Shown here: positions 1-11,020 of the stretch, one piece after another
How positions within the stretch are numbered: the first letter of the stretch is position 1
Layout of the letters: every line of letters begins with the position of its first letter
DNA from: Thermoplasmata archaeon
GTDB lineage: Archaea; Thermoplasmatota; Thermoplasmata; Methanomassiliicoccales; Methanomethylophilaceae
Length of the DNA stretch: 64,000 bases
Direction of reading: 5' to 3'
NCBI GenBank assembly: GCA_015063225.1
Contig: SUSU01000002.1
Coordinates: 1-64,000, forward strand
Notes under the pieces: model-generated
Database searches by the model: none
Seen by the model: the letters and a program-made list of their open reading frames with translations, nothing else
Told to the model about the DNA's origin: nothing
Translations under genes and position numbers: made by a program

Positions 1-99
1 GTAGCGGAAGCTATGGAAGTCTTTATCAAAATCAACATGAATTAAGGTCTCAGACCACTTGTTTTAATGGAATAAAATAAATGGTTTAATTGATCGTAA

Positions 100-309
100 T
101 CACAGGAAACTGGCGATAACCCAGAGAGCAATAATGCCCCCGATGATGATGATCGGACAGAGTGCAAATGCAAACCATCCGTTCTTCAGGAGAGTCTTAG
201 GTCCCTGGAGCTCGTAGGATTTAGCCCTGGCGGCCTTCTCCTTAGCTTTCTGTTTCTGTGCTTTCTTAGACGCAGAAGCATTCTCCATGCTACGCGATAT
301 GAGTCCCAT
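100..309 (-). CDS. Small basic/membrane protein (69 aa, charged N-terminus plus one TM segment)
   Basis: ORF with Lys/Ala-rich N-terminus and hydrophobic C-terminus FAFALCPIIIIGGIIALWVIASFL. Confidence 0.5.
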   Translation of the reverse strand: MGLISRSMENASASKKAQKQKAKEKAARAKSYELQGPKTLLKNGWFAFALCPIIIIGGIIALWVIASFL

Positions 310-409
310 TATTAAACCTTATTTTCTGTTTTGTTGAACGTGTTCAAAACCGATTGATAAGAATTATAAACAAGATTTCAATGAGCGGTGTGGATAGGAA
401 AAAGGGGTA

Positions 410-1651
410 TTGCCATTGAACGATTCGATTTTCAAAACCTACCTTGAAAAGAAGAATAATATCATCAGCAACAGGTCGATTCTTCAGAACACCTATGTTC
501 CCGCGCAGCTCGTGCACAGGGACAGTCAGATCGAAGATATCGTCAACATCATCGCTCCTTCTTTAAAAAAAGACAAACCGTCTAACATCATGATCATCGG
601 AAAGACCGGTACCGGGAAGACCGCTGTCGTGAAATATGTCGGTGATGAACTTCTCAAAGCTAACAACGAGGTCAACGTCTGCGATTATCTCTACATCAAT
701 TGCGAGACCGTAGATACCCCTTACAGTATCCTCTATAACATCTCAAATCACATCATCCCCGATCCGAACAAAGGCATTCCTTTCACCGGATGGAGTCTTG
801 AAAGGGCTTTCAACACCCTCATCAAATACATTGATGAAGCGAACAAGGTCTTCATCATCGTTCTCGATGAGATCGACCAGTCCTACAACAGGAACGGAGA
901 CGACATCTTCTATTTCCTTACGACCATCAATGAGATGCTGATCAATTCAAGGGTTTCCATCATAGGAATCACGAACAACTCGAAATTCACCGAGATGCTC
1001 ACCCCTAAGATCAGAAGCAGGCTCGGAGAAGAGAAGATCATCTTCCCTCCCTATACTCCTGTGGAACTGATCGATATCCTTACCGAAAGGTCCAAACAGG
1101 CATTCTATCCGAATGTTCTGGAAGAAGGTGTCATCCCTTATGTTGCTGCTATTTCTGCTCAGGATTCCGGAGATGCAAGGAAGGCCTTGGATCTTCTGAG
1201 GATATCCGCGGATATCGCGGAAAGGAACGGTGATAAGAAGGTCACCGAAGCCCATGTCGATTATGCAAGACAGAAGATCGAGATCGATGCTTCTGCCGAG
1301 ATTGTCAAATCCCTAACTGTCCAGTCGAAACTGGTCCTGATGGCTATTATCAAGAATCCCGGTAATGCAGAAGGACAGATCACCACCGGTGATGTCTTCT
1401 CGATCTACAACATATTCGCAAAGAATCTCGGTTATCCCGTGCTCACGCAGCGCAGGATAGGGGACTTGATCTCCGAACTCGATATGCTCGGTATCATCAA
1501 CGCCCGTATCCGTTCCTTAGGAAGGAAGGGAAGGACCAAGATCATCGAGCTCAACATCCCCAAAGAGATTGTCGCCCTGGTCACCGAGGATGACATGTTC
1601 AAGTCTCTCGGCAAGATCAAGAACACCTCTTTCCAGAAAACCTTGGACTGA
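410..1651 (+). CDS. cdc6: Orc1/Cdc6-type DNA replication initiator (TTG start)
   Basis: AAA+ Walker A GKTGTGKT, Walker B VLDEID, sensor ITNNSKF, C-terminal winged helix; overall Orc1/Cdc6 architecture. Confidence 0.93.
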   Translation: MPLNDSIFKTYLEKKNNIISNRSILQNTYVPAQLVHRDSQIEDIVNIIAPSLKKDKPSNIMIIGKTGTGKTAVVKYVGDELLKANNEVNVCDYLYINCETVDTPYSILYNISNHIIPDPNKGIPFTGWSLERAFNTLIKYIDEANKVFIIVLDEIDQSYNRNGDDIFYFLTTINEMLINSRVSIIGITNNSKFTEMLTPKIRSRLGEEKIIFPPYTPVELIDILTERSKQAFYPNVLEEGVIPYVAAISAQDSGDARKALDLLRISADIAERNGDKKVTEAHVDYARQKIEIDASAEIVKSLTVQSKLVLMAIIKNPGNAEGQITTGDVFSIYNIFAKNLGYPVLTQRRIGDLISELDMLGIINARIRSLGRKGRTKIIELNIPKEIVALVTEDDMFKSLGKIKNTSFQKTLD

Positions 1652-1655
1652 TTTC

Positions 1656-1680
1656 TCTCCAGTGGAAATGGAGGGGTTGG
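1656..1680 (+). promoter_or_regulatory. Candidate origin recognition box (ORB-like)
   Basis: TCTCCAGTGGAAATGGAGGGGTTGG resembles the archaeal ORB core (TTCCAGTGGAAAC..) plus G-string; 5 nt after the cdc6 stop. Confidence 0.5.
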
Positions 1681-1685
1681 TAGGT

Positions 1686-2501
1686 TCACTGTTTCCTTCT
1701 GAGGTACATGATCTCGGAGAACAGATAGTTCAGCGCGATGAATATCAGGATGACGGTCAGCAGCTCGCAGACCAACAACGGGGTGGTGTTCGGTGCCCAT
1801 GTATCGAGTTCGGTCTTGTTGTGTTTGGCGATCAGCTTTATCGCACCGAGCCAGGGTATCTCTTTCCATGCGACCGATTTGATGTTCCCGTCCACCAGTG
1901 CGGGATAGATCCCGGACATCTGATCGAAATACATGTTGTTCACCGAATCCCCTATGGTCAGATATCCCTGTGTGGAACCCATGGAGAGCATGGCGTTCAG
2001 GTCGATGGTGACCGTCTTTCCGCCCTCGACTACGTTCCCGACTTTGTAGAAGGTGACCGTACCCGATAGCTCGTTGTATGCGTTCCCGCCGTTGTCCCAC
2101 AGGCTGCTGTCATAATCCTTGAGGGCGTCTGCGGTCCATGTACCGTCACCGTTGTAATTGAGCCAGAGGAACGCTCTGTGGATCACGGGATTGCCGGCGG
2201 GACGTTTGTAGACGATGACGTCCCCGTAGTCTCCGAACATCTCGTATCCGTTCTGGTATCCTTCGACGTAGGTGGTGATATCGGTCTTGTCGGGGCTCCT
2301 CACGAGGATCAGGTCCCCGGTGTCTATGTTACCGATACGGGATTCCTTGTCATCCAGCGAACAGTGCTGCATGGAATGGGATTCGACGACGGTGAACGGG
2401 GGTTTCACGCCGGAACTGTAAGAAATGGCGAGGAATCCTCCGACGATAACGATTAACGCGATAACGATGACGATCATCGTATTGCGCGCATCGCTGTTCA
2501 T
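1686..2501 (-). CDS. Signal peptidase I (archaeal S26B-like)
   Basis: N-terminal TM, VVESHSMQH (catalytic Ser region), GDLILV, YGDVIVYKRP, PVIHRA, GYLTIGDSVN motifs. Confidence 0.85.
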   Translation of the reverse strand: MNSDARNTMIVIVIALIVIVGGFLAISYSSGVKPPFTVVESHSMQHCSLDDKESRIGNIDTGDLILVRSPDKTDITTYVEGYQNGYEMFGDYGDVIVYKRPAGNPVIHRAFLWLNYNGDGTWTADALKDYDSSLWDNGGNAYNELSGTVTFYKVGNVVEGGKTVTIDLNAMLSMGSTQGYLTIGDSVNNMYFDQMSGIYPALVDGNIKSVAWKEIPWLGAIKLIAKHNKTELDTWAPNTTPLLVCELLTVILIFIALNYLFSEIMYLRRKQ

Positions 2502-2588
2502 GCCGGTTCAATTCAGTTTCTCAGATAAGAACATAATCTCATCAGTCAGCCTTTCAGATGTATCCATATCGCGATACTGTCTTTTACG

Positions 2589-3068
2589 TTGAAGTATGTG
2601 CAGGTAAACATGGAGAGACCCTCAGCGGACGAATATTTCATGGAAATGGCAAAACTGGTATCGTCCCGTTCCACCTGCCTCCGCAGGCATGTGGGAGCTG
2701 TCATTGTGAAGGACAAGCACGTTCTGTCCACGGGATACAACGGTGCTCCGAAAGGGGTCTCGCACTGTGAGGATTCGGGATGTCTGCGCGTGAAACTCAA
2801 CGTCCCCTCCGGTACACGCCACGAGCTGTGCCGCGGCGTGCATGCCGAACAGAACGCCGTGGCGCAGGCCGCGTACCACGGAACGAGCCTTAAGGGAGCG
2901 GTCATCTATACCACCACTTTCCCCTGCAGCCTGTGCGCCAAGATCCTCATAAATTCCGGCATTTCCGAGATCGTTTACGACGAGGGATACATGGACGAGC
3001 TGTCGAAGGACATCCTCGCGGAGTCCCCGATCAAGATACGCAGGTATGTGCCAGACGAAAAATCCTGA
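2589..3068 (+). CDS. dCMP deaminase / ComE-like cytidine deaminase family
   Basis: Zinc-binding HAEQNA and PCSLCAKI motifs. Confidence 0.85.
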   Translation: MKYVQVNMERPSADEYFMEMAKLVSSRSTCLRRHVGAVIVKDKHVLSTGYNGAPKGVSHCEDSGCLRVKLNVPSGTRHELCRGVHAEQNAVAQAAYHGTSLKGAVIYTTTFPCSLCAKILINSGISEIVYDEGYMDELSKDILAESPIKIRRYVPDEKS

Positions 3069-3195
3069 TGTTTTTTCCGATTTGTAAAGAAGCATCGCTT
3101 ATAATCGCGCGCGCACGCGTAATATTTTAGCATTAGGACGATTAGCATTAAGTATAGTGAATGGTTACCAACGCTCACGAATGGTCTGGGAGTGT

Positions 3196-3528
3196 ATGAA
3201 CCGCACTGACATACTTTCGGAAATAAAGGAGGCTGAGAAGCGCGCAGACGAGACCGTCGCCAATGCGGAGGCGGAACTCAAAAGCGCTGTTGCTCAGGCC
3301 CGCAGAGATTCCGTCGCAAGGGTCCAGAAAGCCCGCTCTGACATGAGCGAGGCCTACGAGGCTACCGTTGCCACGGAGAAGGCGAAGTTCGATAAGGAGA
3401 ACGCCGAGATTCTCGCCAAGGGTGAGAAGGAGGCCGAGGCCATCGAATCTGCCGCTGAGGAAAAGATCAAGGAAGTTTCTGACTTCCTCACGAAAGCTTT
3501 CGAGAGGGCAATAGATGTTTCTTCCTGA
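3196..3528 (+). CDS. ahaH: A-type ATP synthase subunit H
   Basis: Ala/Glu/Lys coiled-coil protein at the head of the operon; start taken at internal ATG (track ORF begins 3157). Confidence 0.8.
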   Translation: MNRTDILSEIKEAEKRADETVANAEAELKSAVAQARRDSVARVQKARSDMSEAYEATVATEKAKFDKENAEILAKGEKEAEAIESAAEEKIKEVSDFLTKAFERAIDVSS

Positions 3529-5671
3529 GTCGATGAGTAGGATTATGGTCGTGGGTACCAAAGCCCGCATGGACGACGCTATCAACGCGTTCTACAGCGA
3601 GAAGGTCATTCACGTCATCGATCATACCACCGGCGACGACGGGCTCTCTATCGGAACCAGCAACACTGGTGTTTCCAAGGCCTCTGAGAGGCTTCTGAAG
3701 ATCAGGACGCTGGAGAAGGAGCTTGGGATCAAAAAGAGAACACTGACCGAGGACATCGCGGTCGAGGATGTGCGCGAGCGCATCGAGGCCGGAGATGTCG
3801 AGACTGTCGAAAAGGAGATTCTCTCCGTCGTCGACAAAAGGAATGGTCTTACTCAGCTAATCTCCGAATTAAACGCCAAAAAAGAAACCCTAGGACTTCT
3901 GTCCAAGCTGCCCCTTACCCTTGACTTCTACTCCGGGTACAGGAGCATTTCCGTACTGGTCGGCACCACTACCGCCGACCCCGCCACACTGAACCTCGAT
4001 GCCGAGATCTTCGCCTATTTCAACGGCAAGATCAGGCAGGGTGTCGTAGCCGTCTTCTTCCGCAACGACAGCAGGGACAAGGTCTCCGCTGCGCTGTCCG
4101 AGATTGGCTTCACCGAGATCCAGGTGCCTTCCTCCGATCCCCTGTCCCCCGCCGACGAGGTCGTCAAGATCGACGCCGCGGTCGCACAGGCCATCGAGGA
4201 CCTCGACAAGGCCGAGGTGGAACTGCTTGAGCTGAAAGTCAAACACAGGTCCTTCCTCAAGGGAACGGACGAGGAGCTTGCCATCCAGGTCGAGAAGGGA
4301 TCCGTCCCTCTGCGCCTTGCAGTCAGCAAGTACTCCTACATCATGGACGCTTGGGTCCCCACCTCCAAGGTGGAGGAAGTCAAGAAGCACCTCGAGGAGA
4401 AGCTCGGGGACGATGTCCACGTCGAAGTCATGGAGGAGAGGTCCAGGAGCATGGAGGATTCCGAAGCTCAGGAGCCCCGCTTCCAGAAAGTACCCACCAA
4501 GACCACCAACGGAAAGGTCGTATCTGAATTCGAATACGCCACGAACCTCGTCTCCAGGCCCAAGTACCAGGAGATCGATCCCACCGTGTTCATCATGATC
4601 TTCCTTCCCATCTTCTTCGGGATCATGGTCGGAGATGTCGGTTACGCCATCCCCTTCATCATCCTCGGAGGATACGGTCTCAACAAGACCCAGAACAAAG
4701 ACTGGCGCTCCATCGCACTCGTCCTGTTCCTCGGCGGCATCTGGGCCGCGCTTTTCGGAGCATTCTTCTACGGAGAGATGCTCGGAATGCATTTCGTGGG
4801 CGGACATTACGAAGCGGGCGAATGGATATGGTATCACGACAATGTTGCTATGAGCGAAATCACCAATGGTACCGCTGTCACTTGGGACTGGCTGCTCGGA
4901 GAGCACTTCCCCGAGTGGTTCTGCAACATGATCGGCCACGTCAACCCCGACGGTACCCACACCGGAGTCGGCAAGCTCGAGGATGTCGCATTCCTCCTGA
5001 AGCTGTCCGTCTACATCGGTCTGTGCCACCTCTTCGTCGGTCACATGTGTGGTCTTTACAACAAGAAAATACAGCACGGGTTCAAGCACGCCTTCATCGA
5101 GAAGGGCGGTGTCGTCCTGTCGTTCTTCGGCATCATCTTCCTGTGCTTCGGCCTCACCGACTTCATGTTCAACAAGGCTGACATCACCGAGGGCCTCGCG
5201 TTCTACACCCTGGTCATCGGTATCGTCCTCCTCGTTATCGGTACGGTCATCAACGCGAAAGCCGAAGGTGCTCTACAGGCCATCCTTGGTCTCCCCGAGC
5301 ACATCGGTCAGATCCTTTCCTACACAAGGCTTGCCGCCATAGGCATGTCCAAGGCGGGAATGGCTCTTGCCTTCAACTACATAGTCTTCTCGATGGTCAT
5401 GTCCACTTCCGTGAACGCCGCGGGTATCGTAGAGTTCGATCCCCTGGCCGCCCCGGTCATGCTCATCCTCGGGATCGTAATGTTCTGTTTCCTGCATCTC
5501 GTCATCTGGACTCTTGCCATCCTGTCCGCGGGTATCCACTCGCTCAGGTTGCAGTTCGTCGAACTGATGATGAGGTTCTTCGACGGAGGAGGCGAGGAAT
5601 TCAAGCCCCTCAAAGAAGCTCGCAGCAAAACATTTTTCAAAAACAAAATTAGCAATATCAATGAGGTTTGA
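3515..5671 (+). CDS. atpI: A-type ATP synthase subunit I
   Basis: 718 aa, soluble N-half plus multi-TM C-half (GIMVGDVGYA, LSYTRLAAIGMSKAGMA, RLQFVELMMRFFDGGG). Confidence 0.93.
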   Translation: MFLPESMSRIMVVGTKARMDDAINAFYSEKVIHVIDHTTGDDGLSIGTSNTGVSKASERLLKIRTLEKELGIKKRTLTEDIAVEDVRERIEAGDVETVEKEILSVVDKRNGLTQLISELNAKKETLGLLSKLPLTLDFYSGYRSISVLVGTTTADPATLNLDAEIFAYFNGKIRQGVVAVFFRNDSRDKVSAALSEIGFTEIQVPSSDPLSPADEVVKIDAAVAQAIEDLDKAEVELLELKVKHRSFLKGTDEELAIQVEKGSVPLRLAVSKYSYIMDAWVPTSKVEEVKKHLEEKLGDDVHVEVMEERSRSMEDSEAQEPRFQKVPTKTTNGKVVSEFEYATNLVSRPKYQEIDPTVFIMIFLPIFFGIMVGDVGYAIPFIILGGYGLNKTQNKDWRSIALVLFLGGIWAALFGAFFYGEMLGMHFVGGHYEAGEWIWYHDNVAMSEITNGTAVTWDWLLGEHFPEWFCNMIGHVNPDGTHTGVGKLEDVAFLLKLSVYIGLCHLFVGHMCGLYNKKIQHGFKHAFIEKGGVVLSFFGIIFLCFGLTDFMFNKADITEGLAFYTLVIGIVLLVIGTVINAKAEGALQAILGLPEHIGQILSYTRLAAIGMSKAGMALAFNYIVFSMVMSTSVNAAGIVEFDPLAAPVMLILGIVMFCFLHLVIWTLAILSAGIHSLRLQFVELMMRFFDGGGEEFKPLKEARSKTFFKNKISNINEV

Positions 5672-5676
5672 TTAAT

Positions 5677-5901
5677 ATGGATGCTTCACAGGCTGGATTA
5701 GTTGCTATTGGTGCTGGACTCGCTGTTGGACTCGCCGGTATCGGTGCTGGTCTCGGAGAGAAAGACATCGGTGCCGCCGCTGTCGGCGCTATCACCGAGG
5801 ACGGTTCCCTGTTCGGAAAGGGTATGATCTTCACTGTCATGCCCGAAACCATCGTCATCTTCGGTCTCGTCATCGCTATCATGGCTCTCTTCGTTCTGTG
5901 A
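5677..5901 (+). CDS. atpK: A-type ATP synthase subunit K (c subunit, single hairpin)
   Basis: Two-TM Gly-rich proteolipid with conserved carboxylate in MPETIVIFGLVIA; ATG start 5677 preferred over TTG 5668. Confidence 0.9.
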   Translation: MDASQAGLVAIGAGLAVGLAGIGAGLGEKDIGAAAVGAITEDGSLFGKGMIFTVMPETIVIFGLVIAIMALFVL

Positions 5902-5917
5902 TTTCCGGGGCGCCATC

Positions 5918-6538
5918 ATGGCACTGGAATCAGTGACGAAGGAGATCGAGGCAGACGCCCAGGCCCGCGCCGCCATTATCCTCAAACAGAAGGATAAGGA
6001 CATCGCGGAGATCAACGCCAAGGCCGACGCCCAGATCGCCGAGATGAAAGAAAAGCAGGACAAGAGGGTCGCCGAGACCGTCGGCAACCTCGCCCGCCAG
6101 GAGCGCTCGAGCGCGGAACTGGAGAGCAAGAAGGTTGTCCTGTCCAAGAAGAAGGACGTGCTGAACCGCGCCTTCGAGACCGCACTCGCGGACCTCGAGA
6201 ACATGCCCGCCAATAAGAAGCTGGCATACTACAAGGCGATGGTCGCTTCCGCCAAGGACGTCATTCCCGAGCCCAAGGCCGTCATCAGCGTGAACGACAA
6301 GTTCACCGCCGCAGACCTGGGTGTCACCGCCGTCGAGCAGTCTAACAAGATCCGCTCCGGCATCATCCTCCAGAGCGAGGACGGGAAGATCGAGGTGGAC
6401 ATGCAGTTCTCCGTGCTCCTCAAGAGCGTCTGGGACAGCAACATCAAGGAGATCACCGACATCCTGTTCGAGTCTAAAGAGGAAGCGGCCGCCGAGGCAC
6501 CCGCCGAGGAAGCCGAGTCCGAAGTTGCACTCGGGTGA
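5918..6538 (+). CDS. atpE: A-type ATP synthase subunit E
   Basis: Position and Ala/Lys/Glu coiled-coil typical of subunit E. Confidence 0.88.
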   Translation: MALESVTKEIEADAQARAAIILKQKDKDIAEINAKADAQIAEMKEKQDKRVAETVGNLARQERSSAELESKKVVLSKKKDVLNRAFETALADLENMPANKKLAYYKAMVASAKDVIPEPKAVISVNDKFTAADLGVTAVEQSNKIRSGIILQSEDGKIEVDMQFSVLLKSVWDSNIKEITDILFESKEEAAAEAPAEEAESEVALG

Positions 6539-7593
6539 AAAGAATGTTCAAGCGCAGCGGAACCGGAAATTTCGCGTACACGTCATCGAGGGTCAAGGCG
6601 AAGAAGTCCAAGCTCCTCAAGGCCGAGGACTACAACAAGCTCCAGGCGATGAGCGTGCCGGAGATCTCCCGCTACATCAGCGAGTCTGGTTACAGCAAGG
6701 AGATGACCGATCTGGCTGGTATGCACGACGGCCTCGAGCTCGTCGAGTACGCCACGTACGGAAACATGGCCAAAGCGTTCCGCAGCATCTTGGGAGCGGC
6801 GTCCGGCGACTGTAAGAACATGGTCGGCGCCTACCTCAAGAAGTGGGATTACATCAATGCTCTCACCATCCTCCGCGGTAAGAGGTACGGTCTTCCCCTC
6901 GACGAGATCCGCGGTGACCTCGTCGTGGCAGGCTACCTCAACATGGAGGATTTCGAGAAGCTGATGCAGATGGCGAACGTCGAGGACATCCTCGCATCGT
7001 TCTGCAATCTCATGCACATCCGCATCCCGGAGGAGGTCCTGGCCGTCTACAAGGCCCAGTCCGACCTCGCCCCGGTCGAGGACGCCCTCGTCATCACGTA
7101 TTACGAGGACCTCCTTGCTTCTGTGAAGGGCAACGACCGTCCCACCACCGTCTTCAGGAACTACGTCAGGAGCGTCATCGACGTCAAGAACATCGAGACC
7201 CTCCTTAAGTTCAAGATCGAGAAGGTCGACGCCGAAGTTGGGATGAAGTTCTTCATCAAAGGCGGACGCGAGATCGACGAGAAACTCATGAGCCAGTACC
7301 TCAATACACCTGACGTACCGACTCTCTTGAACGACCTGCAGCAACTCAAGATGTATGCGGATATCAAAGACTACGTCTCCGCAGACACCGACGTCATTGG
7401 GGCCATCAGCGCACTCTCCCACTACCAGTCCGATCTGGCAGAGAGCGTGTCCGCTCTGTACCCCCTCTCGGTCCTCCCCGTCGTGGACTACATGCTACGC
7501 AAGGAGGCCGAGGTGAAGAACATCAGGATGATTGCCTACGGGATCAATGCCGGTCTCGACCCCGCGGTCATCAAAGAGATGCTGGTGATCTGA
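6535..7593 (+). CDS. atpC: A-type ATP synthase subunit C
   Basis: V-ATPase AC39-like helical protein (YGNMAK, LNMEDFEKLM) in operon order. Confidence 0.9.
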   Translation: MKRMFKRSGTGNFAYTSSRVKAKKSKLLKAEDYNKLQAMSVPEISRYISESGYSKEMTDLAGMHDGLELVEYATYGNMAKAFRSILGAASGDCKNMVGAYLKKWDYINALTILRGKRYGLPLDEIRGDLVVAGYLNMEDFEKLMQMANVEDILASFCNLMHIRIPEEVLAVYKAQSDLAPVEDALVITYYEDLLASVKGNDRPTTVFRNYVRSVIDVKNIETLLKFKIEKVDAEVGMKFFIKGGREIDEKLMSQYLNTPDVPTLLNDLQQLKMYADIKDYVSADTDVIGAISALSHYQSDLAESVSALYPLSVLPVVDYMLRKEAEVKNIRMIAYGINAGLDPAVIKEMLVI

Positions 7594-7904
7594 TGGATAT
7601 CGCAGTTATCGGTTCCGACGAGTTCACCCTTGGTTTCCGCCTCGCGGGGATCAGGAAGGTGTTCATCGCGGACAAGGACAATTACCAGGAAAAATTGCAG
7701 GAAGCGATTTCCGATGCCAATGTCGGAATCCTCGCCGCCAGTGCGAAGGACCTGCAGGAATTTCTCCCCACCAACTACAGGATGAAGGTCATGGAGTCCA
7801 TCTCCCCCGTCATCGTCCCCGTAGGTGGAGGAAGCAAGAACGACCTTCGTGAGAGGGTCAAACAAGTCATTGGCGTAGATTTGTACAAAGCAGAGGATGA
7901 ATGA
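7593..7904 (+). CDS. atpF: A-type ATP synthase subunit F
   Basis: ~100 aa, IAVIGSDEFTLGFRLAGI. Confidence 0.92.
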   Translation: MDIAVIGSDEFTLGFRLAGIRKVFIADKDNYQEKLQEAISDANVGILAASAKDLQEFLPTNYRMKVMESISPVIVPVGGGSKNDLRERVKQVIGVDLYKAEDE

Positions 7905-9635
7905 ATGAGCACTGAAGGTGTTATCTACAGGGTCGCCGGACCCGTCGTGACCGCCATCGGCATCTCGCCCCGTATGTACGACGTGGTGCACGTCGGAAAC
8001 GAGCAGCTGATGGGAGAGGTCATCAAGATCGTCGGCGACTATTCTATCATCCAGGTTTACGAGGACACCACCGGTATCAAACCCGGTGAGCCGGTCACCA
8101 ACACCGGCATGCCTCTGTCCGTCGAGCTCGGCCCCGGACTTCTGACCTCCGTTTACGACGGTATCCAGAGGCCCCTGCCCGTGCTGAGGGACATGCTGGG
8201 AGACTTCATCTCCCGTGGTGCCACCGCACCTGGACTGAACAGGGAAGCTAAATGGGAGTTCGAGCCCGCCGTCGAGGTCGGAGCTGACGTCTCCGCCGGA
8301 ACCGTCGTCGGTTACGTGCAGGAAGGCCCCATCCGCCACAAGATCATGCTGCCCCCGAACGCCCCCTCCGGAAAGGTCGAGAAGATCGAGGCCGGTTCCT
8401 TCACCGTTGAGGAGCCCGTCGTCACCGTCTCGGGCGTCGAGTACCCCATGATGCAGAAATGGCCCGTCCGTGCCGCCAGGCCGGTCATCGAGAAGTACAA
8501 CCCCGATGTCCCCCTCGTCACCGGACTGCGTGTCCTCGACACCATGTTCCCCCTCGCGAAGGGCGGTGCAGCGGCCATCCCCGGTGCCTTCGGTACCGGA
8601 AAGACCGTTACCCAGCAGTCCCTCGCCAAGTACTCCGATGCGGAGGTCGTCGTCTACATCGGTTGCGGAGAGCGCGGAAATGAGATGACCGAGGTTCTTA
8701 CCGAGTTCCCCGAACTCAAGGACCCCAAGACCGGCGAGTCCCTCATGAAGAGGACCATCCTCATCGCCAACACCTCGAACATGCCCGTCGCCGCCCGTGA
8801 GGCTTCCGTCTACACCGGAATGACCATCGCCGAGTACTTCCGCGACATGGGATACAACGTGGCTCTCATGGCCGACTCCACCTCCAGGTGGGCAGAGGCC
8901 ATGCGTGAGATCTCCTCCCGTCTCGAGGAGATGCCCGGTGAGGAGGGTTACCCCGCATACCTCTCCGGACGTCTGTCCGAGTTCTACGAGCGTGCCTGCC
9001 GCGGTAAGACCCTCTGCGGCGAGGACGGTTCCATCTCTGTTATCGGAGCCGTTTCCCCTCCTGGCGGAGACCTTTCCGAGCCCGTTACTCAGAACACACT
9101 GCGTATCGTCCGTGTGTTCTGGGCCCTCGACACCAAGCTCCGTGAGCGCCGTCACTTCCCCACCATCAACTGGCTGACCTCGTACACCATGTACGACGCC
9201 CAGCTCAAGACCTGGTACCAGAAGAACGTCGCCGAGGACATGCCCGAGCTCAAGGCCTGGGCCATGCAGACCCTCCAGAGGGAGGCGGAGCTTCAGGAGG
9301 TCGTGCAGATGGTCGGTTCCGACTCCCTGCCCGACGAGCAGAAGGTCACCCTCGAGGTCGCCAAGATGATCCGTGAGATCTTCCTGCAGCAGAACGCGTA
9401 CCACCCCGTGGACTGCTACTGCCCCCTCGAGCGCCAGCACACCATGCTCAAGCTCATCCGCAAGTACTCCGACCTCGCCGACAAGGCCCTCAAGGCCGGC
9501 ATCGCCGTCGACAAGATCATCTACCTCCCCGTCCGCCAGCGCTTCCAGCAGGCCAAGTACGAGGACAACCCCGACGCGGAGTTCGCTGCCGTTGAGAAGG
9601 ACATGGACGACCAGTTCTCCAAACTGGAGGCTTGA
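7905..9635 (+). CDS. atpA: A-type ATP synthase subunit A (catalytic)
   Basis: P-loop [38 protein letters not shown]. Confidence 0.98.
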   Translation: MSTEGVIYRVAGPVVTAIGISPRMYDVVHVGNEQLMGEVIKIVGDYSIIQVYEDTTGIKPGEPVTNTGMPLSVELGPGLLTSVYDGIQRPLPVLRDMLGDFISRGATAPGLNREAKWEFEPAVEVGADVSAGTVVGYVQEGPIRHKIMLPPNAPSGKVEKIEAGSFTVEEPVVTVSGVEYPMMQKWPVRAARPVIEKYNPDVPLVTGLRVLDTMFPLAKGGAAAIPGAFGTGKTVTQQSLAKYSDAEVVVYIGCGERGNEMTEVLTEFPELKDPKTGESLMKRTILIANTSNMPVAAREASVYTGMTIAEYFRDMGYNVALMADSTSRWAEAMREISSRLEEMPGEEGYPAYLSGRLSEFYERACRGKTLCGEDGSISVIGAVSPPGGDLSEPVTQNTLRIVRVFWALDTKLRERRHFPTINWLTSYTMYDAQLKTWYQKNVAEDMPELKAWAMQTLQREAELQEVVQMVGSDSLPDEQKVTLEVAKMIREIFLQQNAYHPVDCYCPLERQHTMLKLIRKYSDLADKALKAGIAVDKIIYLPVRQRFQQAKYEDNPDAEFAAVEKDMDDQFSKLEA

Positions 9636-9637
9636 AA

Positions 9638-11020
9638 ATGGCTACCGTTTCTAAAGAGTACAAGACAATCTCCCAGATCGCCGGACCTCTCGTCTTCGTC
9701 AAGAATACCGAGCCCGTCGGTTACTACGAGATGGTCACCGTCAGGCTTTCCGACGGTTCCATCAAGCGCGGACAGGTCCTCGACTCCTCCGACGACACCG
9801 TCGTCGTCCAGATCTTCGAGGGAACCTCCGGTATCGACAGGGACGCGGCCGTCCGCTTCCTCGGCGACACCATGAAGATGCCCGTCTCCAAGGACATGCT
9901 CGGACGTGTCCTCTCCGGAGCCGGAGACCCCATCGACGGCGGACCCGCCATCGTTCCCGAGAAGGAGATGGACATCACCGGAGCCGCCATCAACCCCTGG
10001 GCCCGCGACTCCCCCGCCGACTTCATCGAGACCGGTATCTCCACCATCGACGGAATGAACACCCTGGTCCGCGGCCAGAAGCTGCCTATCTTCTCCGCCT
10101 CGGGTCTGCCTCACAACGATATTGCTCTGCAGATCGCCAGGCAGGCCAAGGTCCGCGGAGAGAACCAGGAGTTCGCCGTCGTGTTCATCGCCCTCGGTAT
10201 CACCAACGAGGAGAAGCAGAAGTTCATGCGCGAGTTCGAGAGGACCGGTGCCCTGAAGAACGCCGTCGTCTTCCTGAACCTCGCCGACGACCCTGCCGTC
10301 GAGCGTATCTCGACCCCCCGTCTCGGACTGACCACCGCCGAGTACATGGCCTTCGACCTTGGTATGCAGGTTCTTGTCATCATGACCGACATCACCAACT
10401 ACTGCGAGGCCCTCCGTCAGATCGGTGCCGCCCGTGACGAGGTGCCCGGAAGGCGTGGATACCCCGGTTACATGTACACCGACCTCGCTCAGCTGTACGA
10501 GCGCGCCGGCAGGATCAAGGGCAAGGAGGGTTCCATCACCCAGATCCCCATCCTGACCATGCCCGGTGACGATATCACCCACCCCATCCCCGACCTCTCC
10601 GGTTACATCACCGAGGGACAGATCGTTCTGTCCAGGGAGCTGCACAGGAACGGAATCTATCCTCCGGTCAACGTGTCCTCCTCCCTGTCCCGTCTGATGG
10701 GTAACGGTACCGGTAAGGGCAAGACCCGTGAGGACCACAAGGCCGTCTCGGATCAGCTCTACGCCTCGTACGCCGAGGGTAAGGACCTCCGCGGTCTCGT
10801 GGCCATCGTCGGTAAGGACTCCCTTTCCGCGAAGGACCAGAAGTTGCTGGACTTCGCCGATCTCTTCGAGGACCGCATCGTCCGCCAGGGAATCGACGAG
10901 GACCGCTCCATCGAGACCACCCTCGACCTCGCCTGGGAGATCTTGAAGGAGCTCGACGTGGATCAGCTCACCAAGATCGACAGGAAGTACATCGAGAAGT
11001 ACCTCGGCAAGAAGGAGTGA
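9638..11020 (+). CDS. atpB: A-type ATP synthase subunit B
   Basis: [37 protein letters not shown]; start ATG 9638. Confidence 0.97.
   Translation: MATVSKEYKTISQIAGPLVFVKNTEPVGYYEMVTVRLSDGSIKRGQVLDSSDDTVVVQIFEGTSGIDRDAAVRFLGDTMKMPVSKDMLGRVLSGAGDPIDGGPAIVPEKEMDITGAAINPWARDSPADFIETGISTIDGMNTLVRGQKLPIFSASGLPHNDIALQIARQAKVRGENQEFAVVFIALGITNEEKQKFMREFERTGALKNAVVFLNLADDPAVERISTPRLGLTTAEYMAFDLGMQVLVIMTDITNYCEALRQIGAARDEVPGRRGYPGYMYTDLAQLYERAGRIKGKEGSITQIPILTMPGDDITHPIPDLSGYITEGQIVLSRELHRNGIYPPVNVSSSLSRLMGNGTGKGKTREDHKAVSDQLYASYAEGKDLRGLVAIVGKDSLSAKDQKLLDFADLFEDRIVRQGIDEDRSIETTLDLAWEILKELDVDQLTKIDRKYIEKYLGKKE

Noticed and set aside
7536-9440. 634-aa minus-strand ORF
   Set aside because: Antisense of atpA/atpF; no recognisable domain, strong GC codon-shadow composition.
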